The notes under the pieces are model-generated. The model searched no databases. It was not told the origin of the DNA and saw nothing but the letters and a program-made list of their open reading frames with translations. A DNA stretch of 64,000 nucleotides, taken from positions 310,001 to 374,000 of the forward strand of contig JAXQJY010000022.1 in assembly GCA_037042185.1 (NCBI GenBank). Reading direction: 5' to 3'. The position numbers and the translations under genes were made by a program. Origin of the DNA: Sordariomycetes sp. S80-01Y. Taxonomy: Eukaryota; Ascomycota; Sordariomycetes. This document shows, one piece after another, positions 1 through 11,006 of this stretch (its first letter is position 1; every line of letters begins with the position of its first letter).

Positions 1-1707
1 CTCCCCCTCCTCTTCAGATTCGGGAACCGTTACATCTGTATAGACACTCTCGCTGCCTTCGCTGACACTCCGTTGCCCGCCAATGAAGAGATCATTCTTG
101 GCCTTGGTTTCAACGCTGTCCCTTCTTCTCGGGGGGCTGAGCACAGGCGCAGGTGTCATCTTCAAGCTACCCCTTCGTCCGCCGAAGCGGGCGTTCGTCG
201 ACAGCGTCCTCAGCGGCGCCGGCACGGCAGTCTCGTCGACAACCTCGCCGCGGACCTTTCCTTCCCTCACGGTCTGCGCTCTCTCCAGGGGTCGCGGGCC
301 AGTAGGCCCTTGGCGCGTCTCGACGAACGGGTCGTCCCTGGTCGCATTCGGCTGCGGGGCCTGGTATTGCTCGTCCTCCGGTTCACCAACGCTATACAAT
401 GTCGACAGCGCACTCGACACGTCACTGTCCAGGCTCCTGCTCCGTCTCCTGGGAGAGGGCCTCGGTGGTGACCTCTGGGGACTGGTGCTTTGAGCAGGCT
501 GAAGTTGGACCTGCGCATTCGACGACCACTCCTGGCCTGCTCTCAAACGACTTGGGCTGCCCGTCCCGCCAGGCAACTGCAACTCTTGAGTAGCAGCTTG
601 GATGAGGCTGTTCGCCGCCGAGCCAATGCTGCTTACGCTCGGACCCCTGCTCTTGTTGGTTCCAGGCGTATTGTTCTGGCTCTTCTTGCTGGGACTGGGC
701 GTTACCCGGCCCCTTGTCCTGGTTGAGCTCCCTGTTCGGGGAGTTTTCATCGGCGAACCGTTCTTTGTGGGCGATCCTCTGGGCGTTTTGACCGGAGATC
801 GCGAAGTCCCGTCGCGAAGTCGCTGTTCCGTGTGGGCTAGTATGTCTTTCAAGTCGCTGGCGGTGCCACTCGGCTTGACATATCTCATCTGGCCCGCCAC
901 CCTCGACCTTCCCCTCTCCTCCTCTGCATCTCGCAGCTCAGGAGCAGTAGCACTGCCTCCCAGCGTAGCGTTCGCGCCTCCCGAAATGGCAGGTCCCATC
1001 GCGGGAGGCCGACTCTGCCTCTTCTTTTGTACGTGGATCTCATTCCTCTCCGGGCTCATGTCTTTGAGCTCTTGGGGAGCCTCAGTCGGCGCAGGCTGCG
1101 GCGCATTGTCCTCAAGATCCGGTAATGTGGCAGTGGCCAGCGCCCCAGACCCCATCATGACACCAACCCAACTATCTCTCCAGCTCCATCTCCTCCTCTC
1201 CGGCCCGTGCTCGCTCTCGCCGTCCACGCTCCATCTGCCCCTGAAGCGATCAATGTTGAGTCCAAAGCTTCTGCTCTTGGGCAGGGGAGGCAGAACAGGC
1301 GGCGGGCGCCACGGTACCGGATCCCTTGCTTCTCCATAGCCAAAACCCAAGGTGAGCTCACTAGCCTCAGATGGTAGGATCTGCATCGTTGTCTGGCTGT
1401 TCAATAACCGTCTCTTACTGAGCACCGTGGTCAAGGCGTCGGGTTCGTGGTGATCGCTCGCCGGGTCGGTTGCATAGACTCTTCTTGTCACGGGCCGAGA
1501 GCGTTGGCGGATCTTCCATGCGAGGAGGTAGCCTACGCATGCGAAGAGGAGCACTCCGCCTAGGACGGCTATAGTGATGAGCCAGCCCAGGCCAAGGCCG
1601 CCGGTCTTCTCGTCTCGAGCGGCGAGGACCTGCCGCGGCAGCATTTTTGGCAGATCCATGGCGATGGTATGCGGTTGTGCCATCCATGCATTGGGAAACA
1701 TGGACAT
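1..1707 (-). CDS. single-pass membrane protein, C-terminal part beyond the left edge (partial)
   Basis: I do not recognise the family by name. One uninterrupted frame runs from ATG at 1707 to base 1, at least 569 residues, with no stop, so the gene continues outside the window. A hydrophobic segment at about residues 38-65, followed by Arg/Lys, predicts one membrane pass with a long cytosolic tail. The tail is low complexity, rich in Ser, Pro and Arg. Residues about 304-348 carry a dense run of proline-directed sites in a basic setting (SPVK, TPR, SPTK, SPMK, TPR, SPSK). A 'GLGLGWLITIAVLGG' stretch marks the membrane start. A GTAAG donor at 1741-1745 suggests an upstream exon, but its frame does not join the only nearby acceptor (AG at 1630-1631), so I keep ATG 1707 and treat that donor as 5'-UTR or spurious. 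Met codons at 1701 and 1683 are alternative starts. Confidence 0.8.
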   Translation of the reverse strand, partial: MSMFPNAWMAQPHTIAMDLPKMLPRQVLAARDEKTGGLGLGWLITIAVLGGVLLFACVGYLLAWKIRQRSRPVTRRVYATDPASDHHEPDALTTVLSKRRLLNSQTTMQILPSEASELTLGFGYGEARDPVPWRPPPVLPPLPKSRSFGLNIDRFRGRWSVDGESEHGPERRRWSWRDSWVGVMMGSGALATATLPDLEDNAPQPAPTEAPQELKDMSPERNEIHVQKKRQSRPPAMGPAISGGANATLGGSATAPELRDAEEERGRSRVAGQMRYVKPSGTASDLKDILAHTEQRLRDGTSRSPVKTPRGSPTKNGSPMKTPRTGSSTRTRGRVTPSPSKKSQNNTPGTNKSRGPSVSSIGSAANSLIQAATQELQLPGGTGSPSRLRAGQEWSSNAQVQLQPAQSTSPQRSPPRPSPRRRSRSLDSDVSSALSTLYSVGEPEDEQYQAPQPNATRDDPFVETRQGPTGPRPLERAQTVREGKVRGEVVDETAVPAPLRTLSTNARFGGRRGSLKMTPAPVLSPPRRRDSVETKAKNDLFIGGQRSVSEGSESVYTDVTVPESEEEGE

Positions 1708-2336
1708 GTTGTAACGAGCGTGGGTTAATGAATGAACAAACTTACCGTAAAGAACGACTGGTCAAAAAACGATCAGGAGAAAAGCCCATCCTCGGGAAAT
1801 GTGAGGTTTTGTGATCTACATCAGGTAAATAAAAGCCATTCGCTGTGGCATTGTCGTGGTTCGACGCAATATCGTGTGGAATGCGTTGCTATGAGCTTCA
1901 CATTCCACAGCTCACGATATGGCAGCTACGTTGAGAATTTCCATGGACTCAATTGGTAGCTAAATGGCCCACAGCAGTCCAAGACACGCGTTTGCCATCC
2001 AAGTTGAGCGCTGGCAAGCCAGTGGCCGTGGCAACGGTGCTGAACCGTAAAAAGGCAGTTCACTTGTCATCACTGGCCCGAGACTCCAAAGGTCATCAAT
2101 CGTCGTTGCCGGTATCTCTGCCTGATTCTCTATGCCCTCTAGTCCCAATCCTTGGCAACGTCGTGGCTTAGGAGAAGTAGAAAAGAAAAGAAAAAGTGCA
2201 CAGCCATATATAACACTCATCGTCCTAACCGATAGATCCGCATCTGGATCCTGTCCAGATGGTCCAAAGTGAAATCCCAAAACATTGAACGAGTATTTCC
2301 CTTGCACTCTATGCATCCATCGTGGCAACAGCCCAT
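1708..2336. other. intergenic spacer, promoter of the left-edge gene and 3' end of the DUF1996 gene
   Basis: No gene is supported. The stretch holds the 5' region of the leftward edge gene and the 3' region of the DUF1996 gene, which has the same orientation. The only structure seen is an inverted repeat at 1869-1920, listed separately. Confidence 0.6.
1869..1920. repeat. imperfect inverted repeat in promoter
   Basis: ATATCGTGTGGAATG at 1869-1883 is matched by its exact reverse complement at 1901-1920, except that 5 bases (GCTCA) are inserted in the second arm. The loop is 17 bases. It lies about 160-215 bp upstream of the ATG at 1707. It could be a hairpin or a dyad protein-binding site; no function is known. 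Confidence 0.6.
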
Positions 2337-4115
2337 TTAGACATGGCGGCGCGCGTGGTTGTGCATGTGGGCACGCTTGCGCTGCGCAGGTGCCTCGGGA
2401 GCAGGCGCAGGTGCTTCAGGCGCAGGCGAGGGAGCGCCACCCTCGACAGTGACAGTCGAGCTCGCGTCGACCAACTCGGTGACCCAGACAACCTCCTCGT
2501 CCCAAAGGATCTTGGTGACCATGTTGCCGTTGGTGATGAGCTCGGTGCGGTCCCAGACAATGTTGGGATCGATGGGCGTGGTCGTTGGAGTAGGGGTGGT
2601 GGTAGGAGTAGTCTCGGTAGGAACCGCGGCAACATTAACGTCAGCAGGAGTGGTCGAGGAGGGCTTGGGCTCAGGGACCGAGGTTTCCTTGAAGACCTGG
2701 CCGGGGAGGGGACTAGCAGGGTCCTCGGGAAGAGAGCCGGGCTTGTAGGACTGCGAGGGCTTGGCGGGCTCAGAGACCTGGTCGTCATTGGCCGGTCCGT
2801 CCTCATAGGTGATCTGGACATCGCCGGGCAAGAGGCTGAGACCCTTGAGAACCTTATCCGCAAGCAGGTCAACGGGAGTCTTGAACTCGCACTCACGTGC
2901 CTCAGCCTCATCGAAGACGTCGAAGAGGGGGCAGTCTTGGATGCGGCCAGAGGGGTTGGTGCACGTGTTAACGGCATTCTGGAGGAAGTCGGGATCCCAG
3001 CCCATGAGGAAGTCGCCATGGTAGCCAAATCCAGTTGGGTCGCCGTTGGAGAAGACAAACATGCCGTCGCGCCCCTCGAATGCGTTGGTGGCGACAATGG
3101 TCTCGAAGAGGATACCAGGGAGCTGAACCGGGTGGGAATCAGGACAGTTGCCGTTCATGACGAGGTCAGGGTAGGCAACGTGAGACTTGTGGTCCTCGCT
3201 CCTGGCATTCTTGCCGTCCCAGCAAGAGGGGAACATGAGCTCGAGGCGGAGGCCATCCTTGCAGTTAGCGTCGAGGTACTCCTTGTCGGGCATGAAGTGG
3301 CGGTAGAGAGTGCCCTCGGGGTCCTTGTCGTAGTTGAGGCAGTTGAAGCCCAGAGCGCGCTGCTCGAGCTTGTCCTGGGTGACCAGGCCCAGAGCAGCCC
3401 AGTTGGACTTTGCGGGATCGTCCTGGTCAGGGTTGCCAGCAGTGAACTTGCGGCGGTCGTTGTCACCGGCAATCATCTCGAAGTCGGTAGGGAAACCCTC
3501 TACCTTCTCGCCGTTGAGGAGATAATAGCTAGATTCGTCAGCGACGTTCCATTAGACACTCGGGGTTTCCACGTACGCAAGCATGCCTCCGACCTCTTCG
3601 ACGTGCTCGTACTTGCCGGTCTTGCCGTCCTTGAAGTACAAGGTGGGAGTCCAGTAAGAAGACTTGTCCTGGCGGACACGGCACGATGTGCAGTCACCAT
3701 CGAGCAGCGCAGCGGTATCAGCGACCTTGCTAAAGCCTGTGACGGTGTGTTAGTGACGAGGTCACAAAATCCATCCCACGGTTCATGGCTGTGTGGAGAC
3801 CAAGCTCGATCTAGCCGATGGTGGCGCACGGGAGCGTCCGCGCGTGAAGGATGCATCCGCAGCTGCACGTCACCCACCGTGCGTCCTGCAGACCGCATCC
3901 AATTCAATAGTCGTGCCTGGGCACCGTGGGTTTGGGACAGCGGATATCTTACCAGAGGAACCGAAGACGGAGTGCGCGTGCGCAGAGGTCTCGCCAAAGT
4001 CGACAATGGGGTCCATGCGCGCCAGACCGACGCGACCAGGGCATTCCATGCGCCAGAAGGCATGAGCACTGCCCACGAGACCGGCCGAAGCGGCGATCAA
4101 AGATTTGGTGAGCAT
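2337..4115 (-). CDS. secreted DUF1996 domain protein
   Basis: Three exons on the minus strand: 4115-3953, 3736-3577 and 3528-2337, giving 504 aa. Residues 1-19 form a signal peptide ending AHA before FWRMEC. The DUF1996 region covers about residues 30-290, with typical pieces MDPIVDFG, the His-rich SAHAHS, YYLLNG, FPSCWDG, DHKSHVAYPD and YHGDFLMGWD. After it comes a Thr/Pro/Ala-rich tail ending in a basic RKRAHMHNHARRHV segment, likely O-glycosylated. Intron 1 (3737-3952, 216 bp) has GTAAGA and a CACTAAC branch point. Intron 2 (3529-3576, 48 bp) has GTACGT, GCTGAC and CTAG. Intron 2 is divisible by three and contains an in-frame TAA; its removal restores GMLAYYLLNG, which fits the family. DUF1996 proteins are fungal extracellular or wall proteins of unknown biochemical activity. 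Confidence 0.9.
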
Positions 4116-7100
4116 GGTGGTTATATCCAAGCTCAGTTTCGTAGTTTTCGAAAGGAATGGAACGACGCAACGAGGCTGTCTGATCAAGGACGGTCAGCGG
4201 ATGTGCTGCAAGGTAACGAACGACGCGAGGTGATGTGAGTGAATGATCGAGCGGGGCTTCGAGAGAAGGGTTCAAGAGTCCTGAGCAGACGAGAGCGGGG
4301 GGACTTCCACCCGCGCGCGGGTCTATCACGGCGTCTTGGCGGGAAAGAGCGCGAGGACCAGTGAAAGTGCCAGTTGAATGAGTTGATAGGGATGCTCGAC
4401 GTTAACTTCAAGTTGAAGTGAGAAGTCCAGGCAGTTCAAATCCGCGACTCAAGCACTGCATCACTGCCAGTGGCAGCCTGAGCCCTGCAGCAGCTTCGAC
4501 CTCTCTGGGCTCACAACTTGAGTTGGCGTCTCGTCTCAAGGCACTTGCAGGCGACAGCGAGGCCAGACCGAGCTTCACAGGGCCTTTGGGGAAGTGCGTC
4601 CACTGAGGTACCTAGGGCGTGCTCAAGTCCAATATGAACCTGAGGGCCTAGAGCCTCAGGCTGCCAGTGCCGTCTGCGCGTGGTGGCACAAGACACTGTC
4701 AAGGCCTGACAGTGTCGGGTCTGCTTCCCAAGATCACCTCGTCGTGTCCACGTCCGTCTTGGCTACCATCTTTTCCTTAGTGTCGACTCGCGACTCAACT
4801 CTTTCTGGAGGCCCTTCCATGCATTTTAACCAACTCTCGACCCTTCTCCACGACTTCGAACGACCAGGATGACAATGAGGAGTGAATATGATCAATTACT
4901 TACCGGGCGACGTTACCGCCAAGGAGTCGAAAGGAAGTCTACTCAAGATTGAATCTCAAGCAACGATTTTGCAGGAATAGTCCCAACAAGTCCAAATGAC
5001 TATGTTGAAAGCTGATCAAGCACCTTTATTTCTCTGCTATCAAGTTCCCAGCCCCGCTAGCGGAGTACCGAGACTTTGAATTCCAGTCTGAGGTCGCGGT
5101 TCCTAACCACGACACACCGCGACTGGCTTATTTCCTCTTCGAGATGGTGCGACAGCTGTAATTCCAGAGCTGAACCCTGGGATTATGACGTTGTTGGCTT
5201 GGCTTTGAGTGTCCACGTCAATGTCGCTTGGGGCGATCAAGTGGTGTCCACGTCAACGTCCCTCGATGCGTATGGAGTTTGCGCAGCACTTCGGACGGGC
5301 CGATATGCTTGCTTGCAGGTATCGTGATACTAAACTGGTCCTCCCAGCTTTCACGTTGTGCGGCAGATAATCGTGCGAAAACGAGTGTTGTCCGGGGCTC
5401 GTTCAGTATCGATACCTCGGATGGTAGGAAGCTTTCTTGAGAAAGGAGCGTGTTTGACAGAGTGGGTTTCCCGGAGGAGTGAGTGAGCGGTCTAGTTGAA
5501 GGAGTGGCAGCGTTCCGAAGAACAACAAAATGAAGCTCAAGATTCAACGTCTTGTTGCTTCGAACGAAGAAGGGCAAATCACAGAAAATGGAACTTGATC
5601 GAACGAAGGGAGAGAGAAGAAGAAGAAGAAGTCTCAAACGGAATGGGACATGGCAGAGGCGCTGAGACGGAAAAGTGGGGCTACAACTTGATGACCACCA
5701 GCATACTCCGGGCATCTGGCATCTGCCCCCAAGAGGACGCTGAGAGTGCCAATGGAGATCGCTGTTTCTCTATTCATTTCCCGCCCCAACAGTGGACATT
5801 TCGTTCGACGGTCCGCTTCTTACAACGGGGTCGGGCTGCCTTCTAGCGGGGAATCGCCAGGGGAGTCGTTCAATTGTGGTTAGAAACCCACGCCACCCCG
5901 GGCCGCATGACGTTTGGGAATGGACATCCAGGTTCAGGAGTGCGAGTACACGATCAAGCAAGCGAATTAGCGGGGAGGAAAAGTATCTCTTCCATGGGAA
6001 AGGGGTTGACGATCTGTCACCAGCCCAGGGGTTGTGGGAAGCGGCGTTTGATTGGCTTTCCCGAGTCTCGGCAGGGGCTGCCACGAGCTGGGCATTTGGC
6101 ATTCGCTGCGCATTTCCAGGACGCGATTTGATGTACGGGGTACGTACCTGCATTGGAATCCCCTAGTGCAGCTGCAATGCGCCCGGCGCGTTTTACGTGT
6201 CGCGCTGTAGAAATTCATTGGATTCCTTAAGCGACGACATGCTTGCAGCAGCTGGGCATCAACACCGCAGAATGGCTCATGACCCTCGCAGCCGCAGACC
6301 GCAGACCGCAAAGCCAGCGCGCGCGTGCTGCGACAACCTGAAGCACCAATCGATCTGCTTCCCTCGCACGGCACTTCATCTTGACCAGGGGTCCCAGGTG
6401 GGGGGATGTCCTGGGACAATGACGTCGTGGCCAATTTCCGCTGTGGGCTGGGTGCGATTTGGCAACGCTTGGCCTGGCTGCCTCCAGCCTGCGCTCCATA
6501 CGGAGCAAACAGCTTGAGACAACAGGCAAGCAGGCTACTTGGACGTCTCGAGAAGCGACCACGTCCAGAATACCAAAGCCGCCGGTTGCCCGAGGGAAGC
6601 GGACGGCGTACAGTAACGATGGGAGGGCTGCCGATCAACCTGAGACGTGATAGTGTGAAAACCAGCAGTTCTAGGTCTCTGGGCAACAGCGGATGAAACG
6701 ATGAGTTGATCCAGCTGCCCCCTCCTTCAAGCCTCTCCGGGGAGCAGGGCTCGACAAGATGTCCCCTGGTCCCGATACATGCGACCCTTTCCCGTGAGCC
6801 TCCCACCTGTCCCGAAGGCGGCCTCGGCCGTTGAAGTGTTCTTGCATGACCACGAGACCTGCATTGACGCAGCATCAACACGAGCAGCCACGTACTCGGT
6901 AGACACGAGCATCCGAGAACATGCCGTGCGATAATCCGAAGTGCGTCACCGGCGAGGCGTCGAAATTCTTCGGCTTTTTGTTGCCTTGCTGGCGCGCTGT
7001 CGCTCTGTCAATCCCAATTCCGATGGCCACTTGGCGCCGAATATGCATTTCCATGGCGATCTCGTCCCAATGACCTCAGTGTCCGTGCGCCATGAGGAGG

Positions 7101-8064
7101 TCTGGACAGCATTTCGCGTAATTGCGCTTGCCAGCACGGGCTCACCGCGCCATCTCGGTTACACGGCTGAGCTGGTCTTGATGGTGAGGCACTCGAAGCA
7201 CAGGGTGTGGAGAATCATCCCTTATCCCAAGTCTCAGGGGAGGCTCTGACGCAAAGGACGGCGCGCATTGATTGTCCCAGTCTCGACGTTTCTCCAATCC
7301 TCTAAGTGTTTCGGGCCTCGCAACGTGACAATCGCGAAACAATGGTTGAATTCTGATTGAGCAATTGATTTCATGGACAAGAGTAGAATTTTCTGTAGAC
7401 GCCAACCAAACCAGGAGTGGACGGCCATAACTCAAATTGTGACAACGTTTCCCGAGGGGTGTGTCATGAGGAGCGACTTTAGTCAAGTTCCCGAGGTGGA
7501 CTTTGAGTTTGGGGCAAACGACGACCGATCAAATGCATGATTGCCCACCACTGCTCAACATTGGATGGACAGTGTCTGGTGATGTTGATTTATCCAAATG
7601 GTACAATTTTGAATAATAATTTCAATGCTGCTCATATATACCCTTAGAGAGTGTTCGAGCGTGCAGGGTAGGCGTAAAGTCTAGGAGCGACGGCGCGTGC
7701 CAGTGAGAACCTCCCTTGGTCGTATCGGCGCACATCATTGAAGCCATAGGTCAAGACTTCAGTATATCAGAGACATCGTCTTTTTACATGAGCTGGCAGA
7801 ATAAATACGAACAAGCAGTCAAGCTCCCATTCGTCATGTACAAAGCTCGATGATCCGCATCTTCAAGGTCACGTGGAAGGTTCGTCACTATCTACGCCAC
7901 ATTGAATCACCGCCACAGCACGCGACCCCTGCCCGACTCCGGCGCAACGACACCTCATCTCCAAACCTCGAAGCAGCCACGCGACGTTCTATCACGCACC
8001 CAACGATGTTTTAACGACCGACGATGCAAACTGCTTTCCCTCGCAAACCCACACTCTTTTCAAC
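4116..8064. other. 3.9-kb gene-free stretch
   Basis: No reading frame here has a recognisable family, splice pattern or biased codon use; the longest minus-strand frame (5967-6881) is Arg/Pro/Ser-rich and looks like chance. The segment lies between two genes transcribed away from each other (DUF1996 leftward, auxilin-like rightward), so it holds both promoters and perhaps an unrecognised non-coding transcript. A purine tract (GAGAGAGAAGAAGAAGAAG type) lies near 5610-5635. A palindromic motif at 4304-4330, shared with another promoter in the window, is listed separately. Confidence 0.55.
4304..4330 (+). promoter_or_regulatory. palindromic G/C motif shared with 38385-38411
   Basis: CTTCC is followed by the perfect 14-bp palindrome ACCCGCGCGCGGGT (4309-4322), then CTATCACG, with a G-run (GCGGGGGG) just before. 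The same architecture occurs upstream of the GH31 gene. It sits about 190-215 bp upstream of the DUF1996 start, in opposite orientation to that gene. Function unknown. Confidence 0.5.
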
Positions 8065-10811
8065 ATGGAAGACCTCTCGGGCCTCGATTGGTCCAATGCA
8101 AACAATGGCACCCAGAAGAAACCGCCCATGAACCCCCCCTCTATGGGCTACCGACCCTCACCGTCACCCTTTAACTCGCAACCGCCGTCCCAGTCTCCTT
8201 TCGCCTCGGGGAGAAGCACGCCCCTTCAGCCGCAGACCAGCTCGAGTTCCGGTTCGAAACAACATGCAGCGAATGCCAAGCCCGCGCAAGATAGCTTCAG
8301 CAACTTGATGAAGTTTGGACCTACGAAGTCGAATCAGAACCTTAGCCTCGCGGAGAGACAGCAGCAGCTCGAGGCAGAGAAGCGAAAGAAGTTGGAAGAA
8401 CAGGCTAAGTTCAATGCTTCTCAGGGACAATTCTGGGACACTCTCGGGAGCAGGGGCACGACGCCTAGTCAGGCAGCTAAGCCCAACGGGTCTGTGAAGA
8501 ATGACGATGATGATCTTTTTGCGGCGTTCAATAAGGACACAGAAGTTGACAATGCTACACATTTCCCACCGAATGAGTCGAGGACGTCGACACCAGCAAG
8601 TGCGAAGCCTCTGGACTTGAGTGATCCGAGTGCTTGGAACGCGGCGGGTGCTTCGAAGCCCGCAGAGAAACCCATGACAACGCTGGCGCCGACCCCTATA
8701 GAGGATGACGACGACGACCCATTTGGGTTGAATCAGATGAAGCAGCCTAGCTCGCAGCAACAAACGCGACAGGTAGCGGACGACGACGATTTCTTGGGCG
8801 ATCTTGGCAGACCCGTCGAGGAGGTTCGTCAGAAGCAAGCCGCGAGCCAACCCAGCCCGGCGCCAGGAAAGCCGATCGACGACGATTCGAGCTCCGATGA
8901 AGAACCCACGCCCAGGAGACAACCGCAGAGGCAGCAGAGCGACCGACGAGCGCCCCCCGCGGATGATGCCTTTGATCGCGCTGTGGCGCAACTGATGGAT
9001 TATGGCTTTGCCCCTGATGATGCGCGCCGGGGTCTGACGGAAAGCGGGGCAGGTACCAATGTGCAAGCGGCGGCGAATTGGCTTCTGGACGATGCGCATC
9101 GCAAAGCCAAGGCGAAGGCTTCCGGCCGACCGGCGTCACCAACGCCACCGGCGCAACCCGGGAGGCAGCATAACAAGTCACCGGCAGGTGGAGAGCCTGA
9201 CTTTGCGAAGACGGCCGCTTCGGTGGGCAACAGTCTGTTCAAAACGGCGAACTCACTGTGGAAGACCGGCCAGAAGAGGATCAACCAAGCCGTCGCCGAC
9301 TTGCAGCAAGAAGGTGCAGCAGATCCAAGCCAGCCCAAGTGGCTGAGAGATGCACAGCAAGGGCAGACTCGAGAGGAGCGAGCAGGGAACAGCAATGCCA
9401 CTGATGAGGCTTTGGCGTTGGATGCAGGACGACCGCAGCCGCAGCGAACGAATAGTCGCCAGCACACAGAGCAACGCCCGAGTGCGCAGCGACAGCAGTC
9501 AAGGACCGAGCAGCCATCATCAAGTCGACAAAGTCCAGTCCCGCGATGGCAGCAGTCATCCGCTCCGCCTGCGATGTTTGACTCAAAGGCCAAGCTGCGC
9601 AAGCTGGAGGTAGATGATGATTTGTCGACCTACAGTAGCCCGAATAGGAGACGGAGACAACCTGCACCAGCGAAGCCCAAAGAGCCAGAGCCAGAGCCTG
9701 ATTTGTTGTTTGGCGGATCTGAAGCACCAAAGCCATCTCAGCAACTCCCAGAACGCCCTGCTCCTCAACGAAGCGCCCCGCCAGCGGCGAAGAGACCAAC
9801 ACCCAAACCTTCGACTCCAGTCAGGCCTGCACCAAACCGTCAAATACCTGCGATTGCGCCAGACGCGCTGCAAAGGTCGACGAAGCTCAGGCACGAGGGC
9901 ACAGCGCACTTTAAGAGGGGCGACTATGCCTCAGCCCACAGCTCGTATTCTTCTTCCCTCAACGCGGTACCTTCAACTCATCCTTTGGCAATTCTCCTTC
10001 TCACCAACAGAGCTCTCACGGCTCTAAAGACCGGCGAGCCGAAACAAGCAGTCGAAGACGCCGACGCCGCCATCAAGCTCATCGGTCCCAGCAACGGCAC
10101 CGGCGAGACAATCGCCGTCAAATCCGAGACTGGAGCAGACGAGAACCGCGACATGCGAGATGTCTACGGAAAGGCCCTAAGTCGCAAAGCGGAGGCCTTG
10201 GAACAAATGGAGCGCTGGTCCGATGCCGGGCTCGCCTGGGCGGCCTGTGTCGAAGCCGGTCTCGGCGGGGCAAATGCCATCAAGGGCCGTCAGCGCTGCC
10301 AGAACGCTATTGCTCCTAAGCCTGCGCCCAGGCCAGTCGCAAAGGCCCGTCCTAAACCCTCGGCATCGGCCAGTCTGGCGACGGCCAAGGACTCGGAAGC
10401 TGTGACGAGGATGCGCGAGGCCAATGCCGCAGCCGCGAAGGAAGACGACGAGAAGTTCGCCCTGGCGGATGCTGTTGATGCGAAGATCGCGGCTTGGAGG
10501 GACGGCAAGAGGGACAACTTGAGGGCTTTGCTGGGGAGCCTGGACAATGTTCTCTGGGAGGGGAGCGGATGGAAGAAGGTTGGGCTTCATGAGCTTGTCC
10601 AAGCAAACAAGGTCAAGATTGCGTACATGAAGGCCATCGCTAAGACACATCCAGACAAGGTCAGTACTCCGTGCAAGATTCTTTCAATACGTAATACTGA
10701 CTGCCGCAGCTGCCCCAAGATGCGAACACCGAGGTACGTCTGATCGCCGGTCTGGTGTTCAGCACCCTCAACGAAAGCTGGGATAAGTTTAAGGCGGAGA
10801 ATGGGCTGTAG
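8065..10811 (+). CDS. auxilin-like clathrin uncoating protein with UBA, TPR and J domains
   Basis: Two exons, 8065-10659 and 10710-10811, with a 50-bp intron (GTCAGT donor, ACTGAC branch, CGCAG acceptor); product 898 aa. The architecture matches yeast Swa2: a disordered N-terminus with acidic DDDxxF/DPF-type clathrin or adaptor-binding motifs (DDDDLFAAF, DDDDPFGL, DDDDFLGDL), a UBA domain at about 300-345 (FDRAVAQLMDYGF, WLLDD), TPRs at about 600-745, and a C-terminal J-like domain at about 810-898 with HPD at 862-864. Such proteins recruit Hsc70 to strip clathrin from vesicles. Without the intron the J domain would end shortly after HPDK; the spliced exon adds the final helix (LIAGLVFSTLNESWDKF). 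It converges with the Ubc7 gene, 195 bp away. Confidence 0.92.
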
Positions 10812-11006
10812 ATATGACGATGGACGAAGATGTCACGACGATAGAGGAGTTTTGCATAGAGCGATGTCAAAAATGCATCATCATTTCCCCTTTCCTCGCA
10901 AGCTTCCCGAGTCGGTGACAACAACAAGAATGAACCCCAATATATTGAACGCCGTAACCGCAAAGCACGCTATCTGTCGAGAATCAATCCTTCGGGCAGC
11001 GCTTCG

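Noticed and set aside
602-1339. Plus-strand open frame of 245 codons
   Set aside because: Antisense shadow of the left-edge membrane-protein gene, whose minus frame is open throughout and has a clear membrane helix.
3552-3554. In-frame TAA in the DUF1996 gene, first read as a pseudogene
   Set aside because: It lies within a 48-bp intron with good donor, branch and acceptor; removal restores the family sequence YYLLNG.
2322-4238. Plus-strand open frame of 638 codons opposite the DUF1996 gene
   Set aside because: Lies antisense to a well-supported secreted-protein gene and arises from GC-rich codon third positions; its composition (Val/Gly/Arg/Leu) matches no family, and it would cross the introns.
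5967-6881. Minus-strand open frame of 304 codons in the 4-kb gene-free stretch
   Set aside because: Arg/Ser/Pro/Gly-rich, no domain, no splice partners; typical chance frame in GC-rich DNA.
8164-9099. Minus-strand frame of 311 codons opposite the auxilin-like gene
   Set aside because: Arg/Leu-rich antisense shadow of a spliced gene with three recognisable domains.
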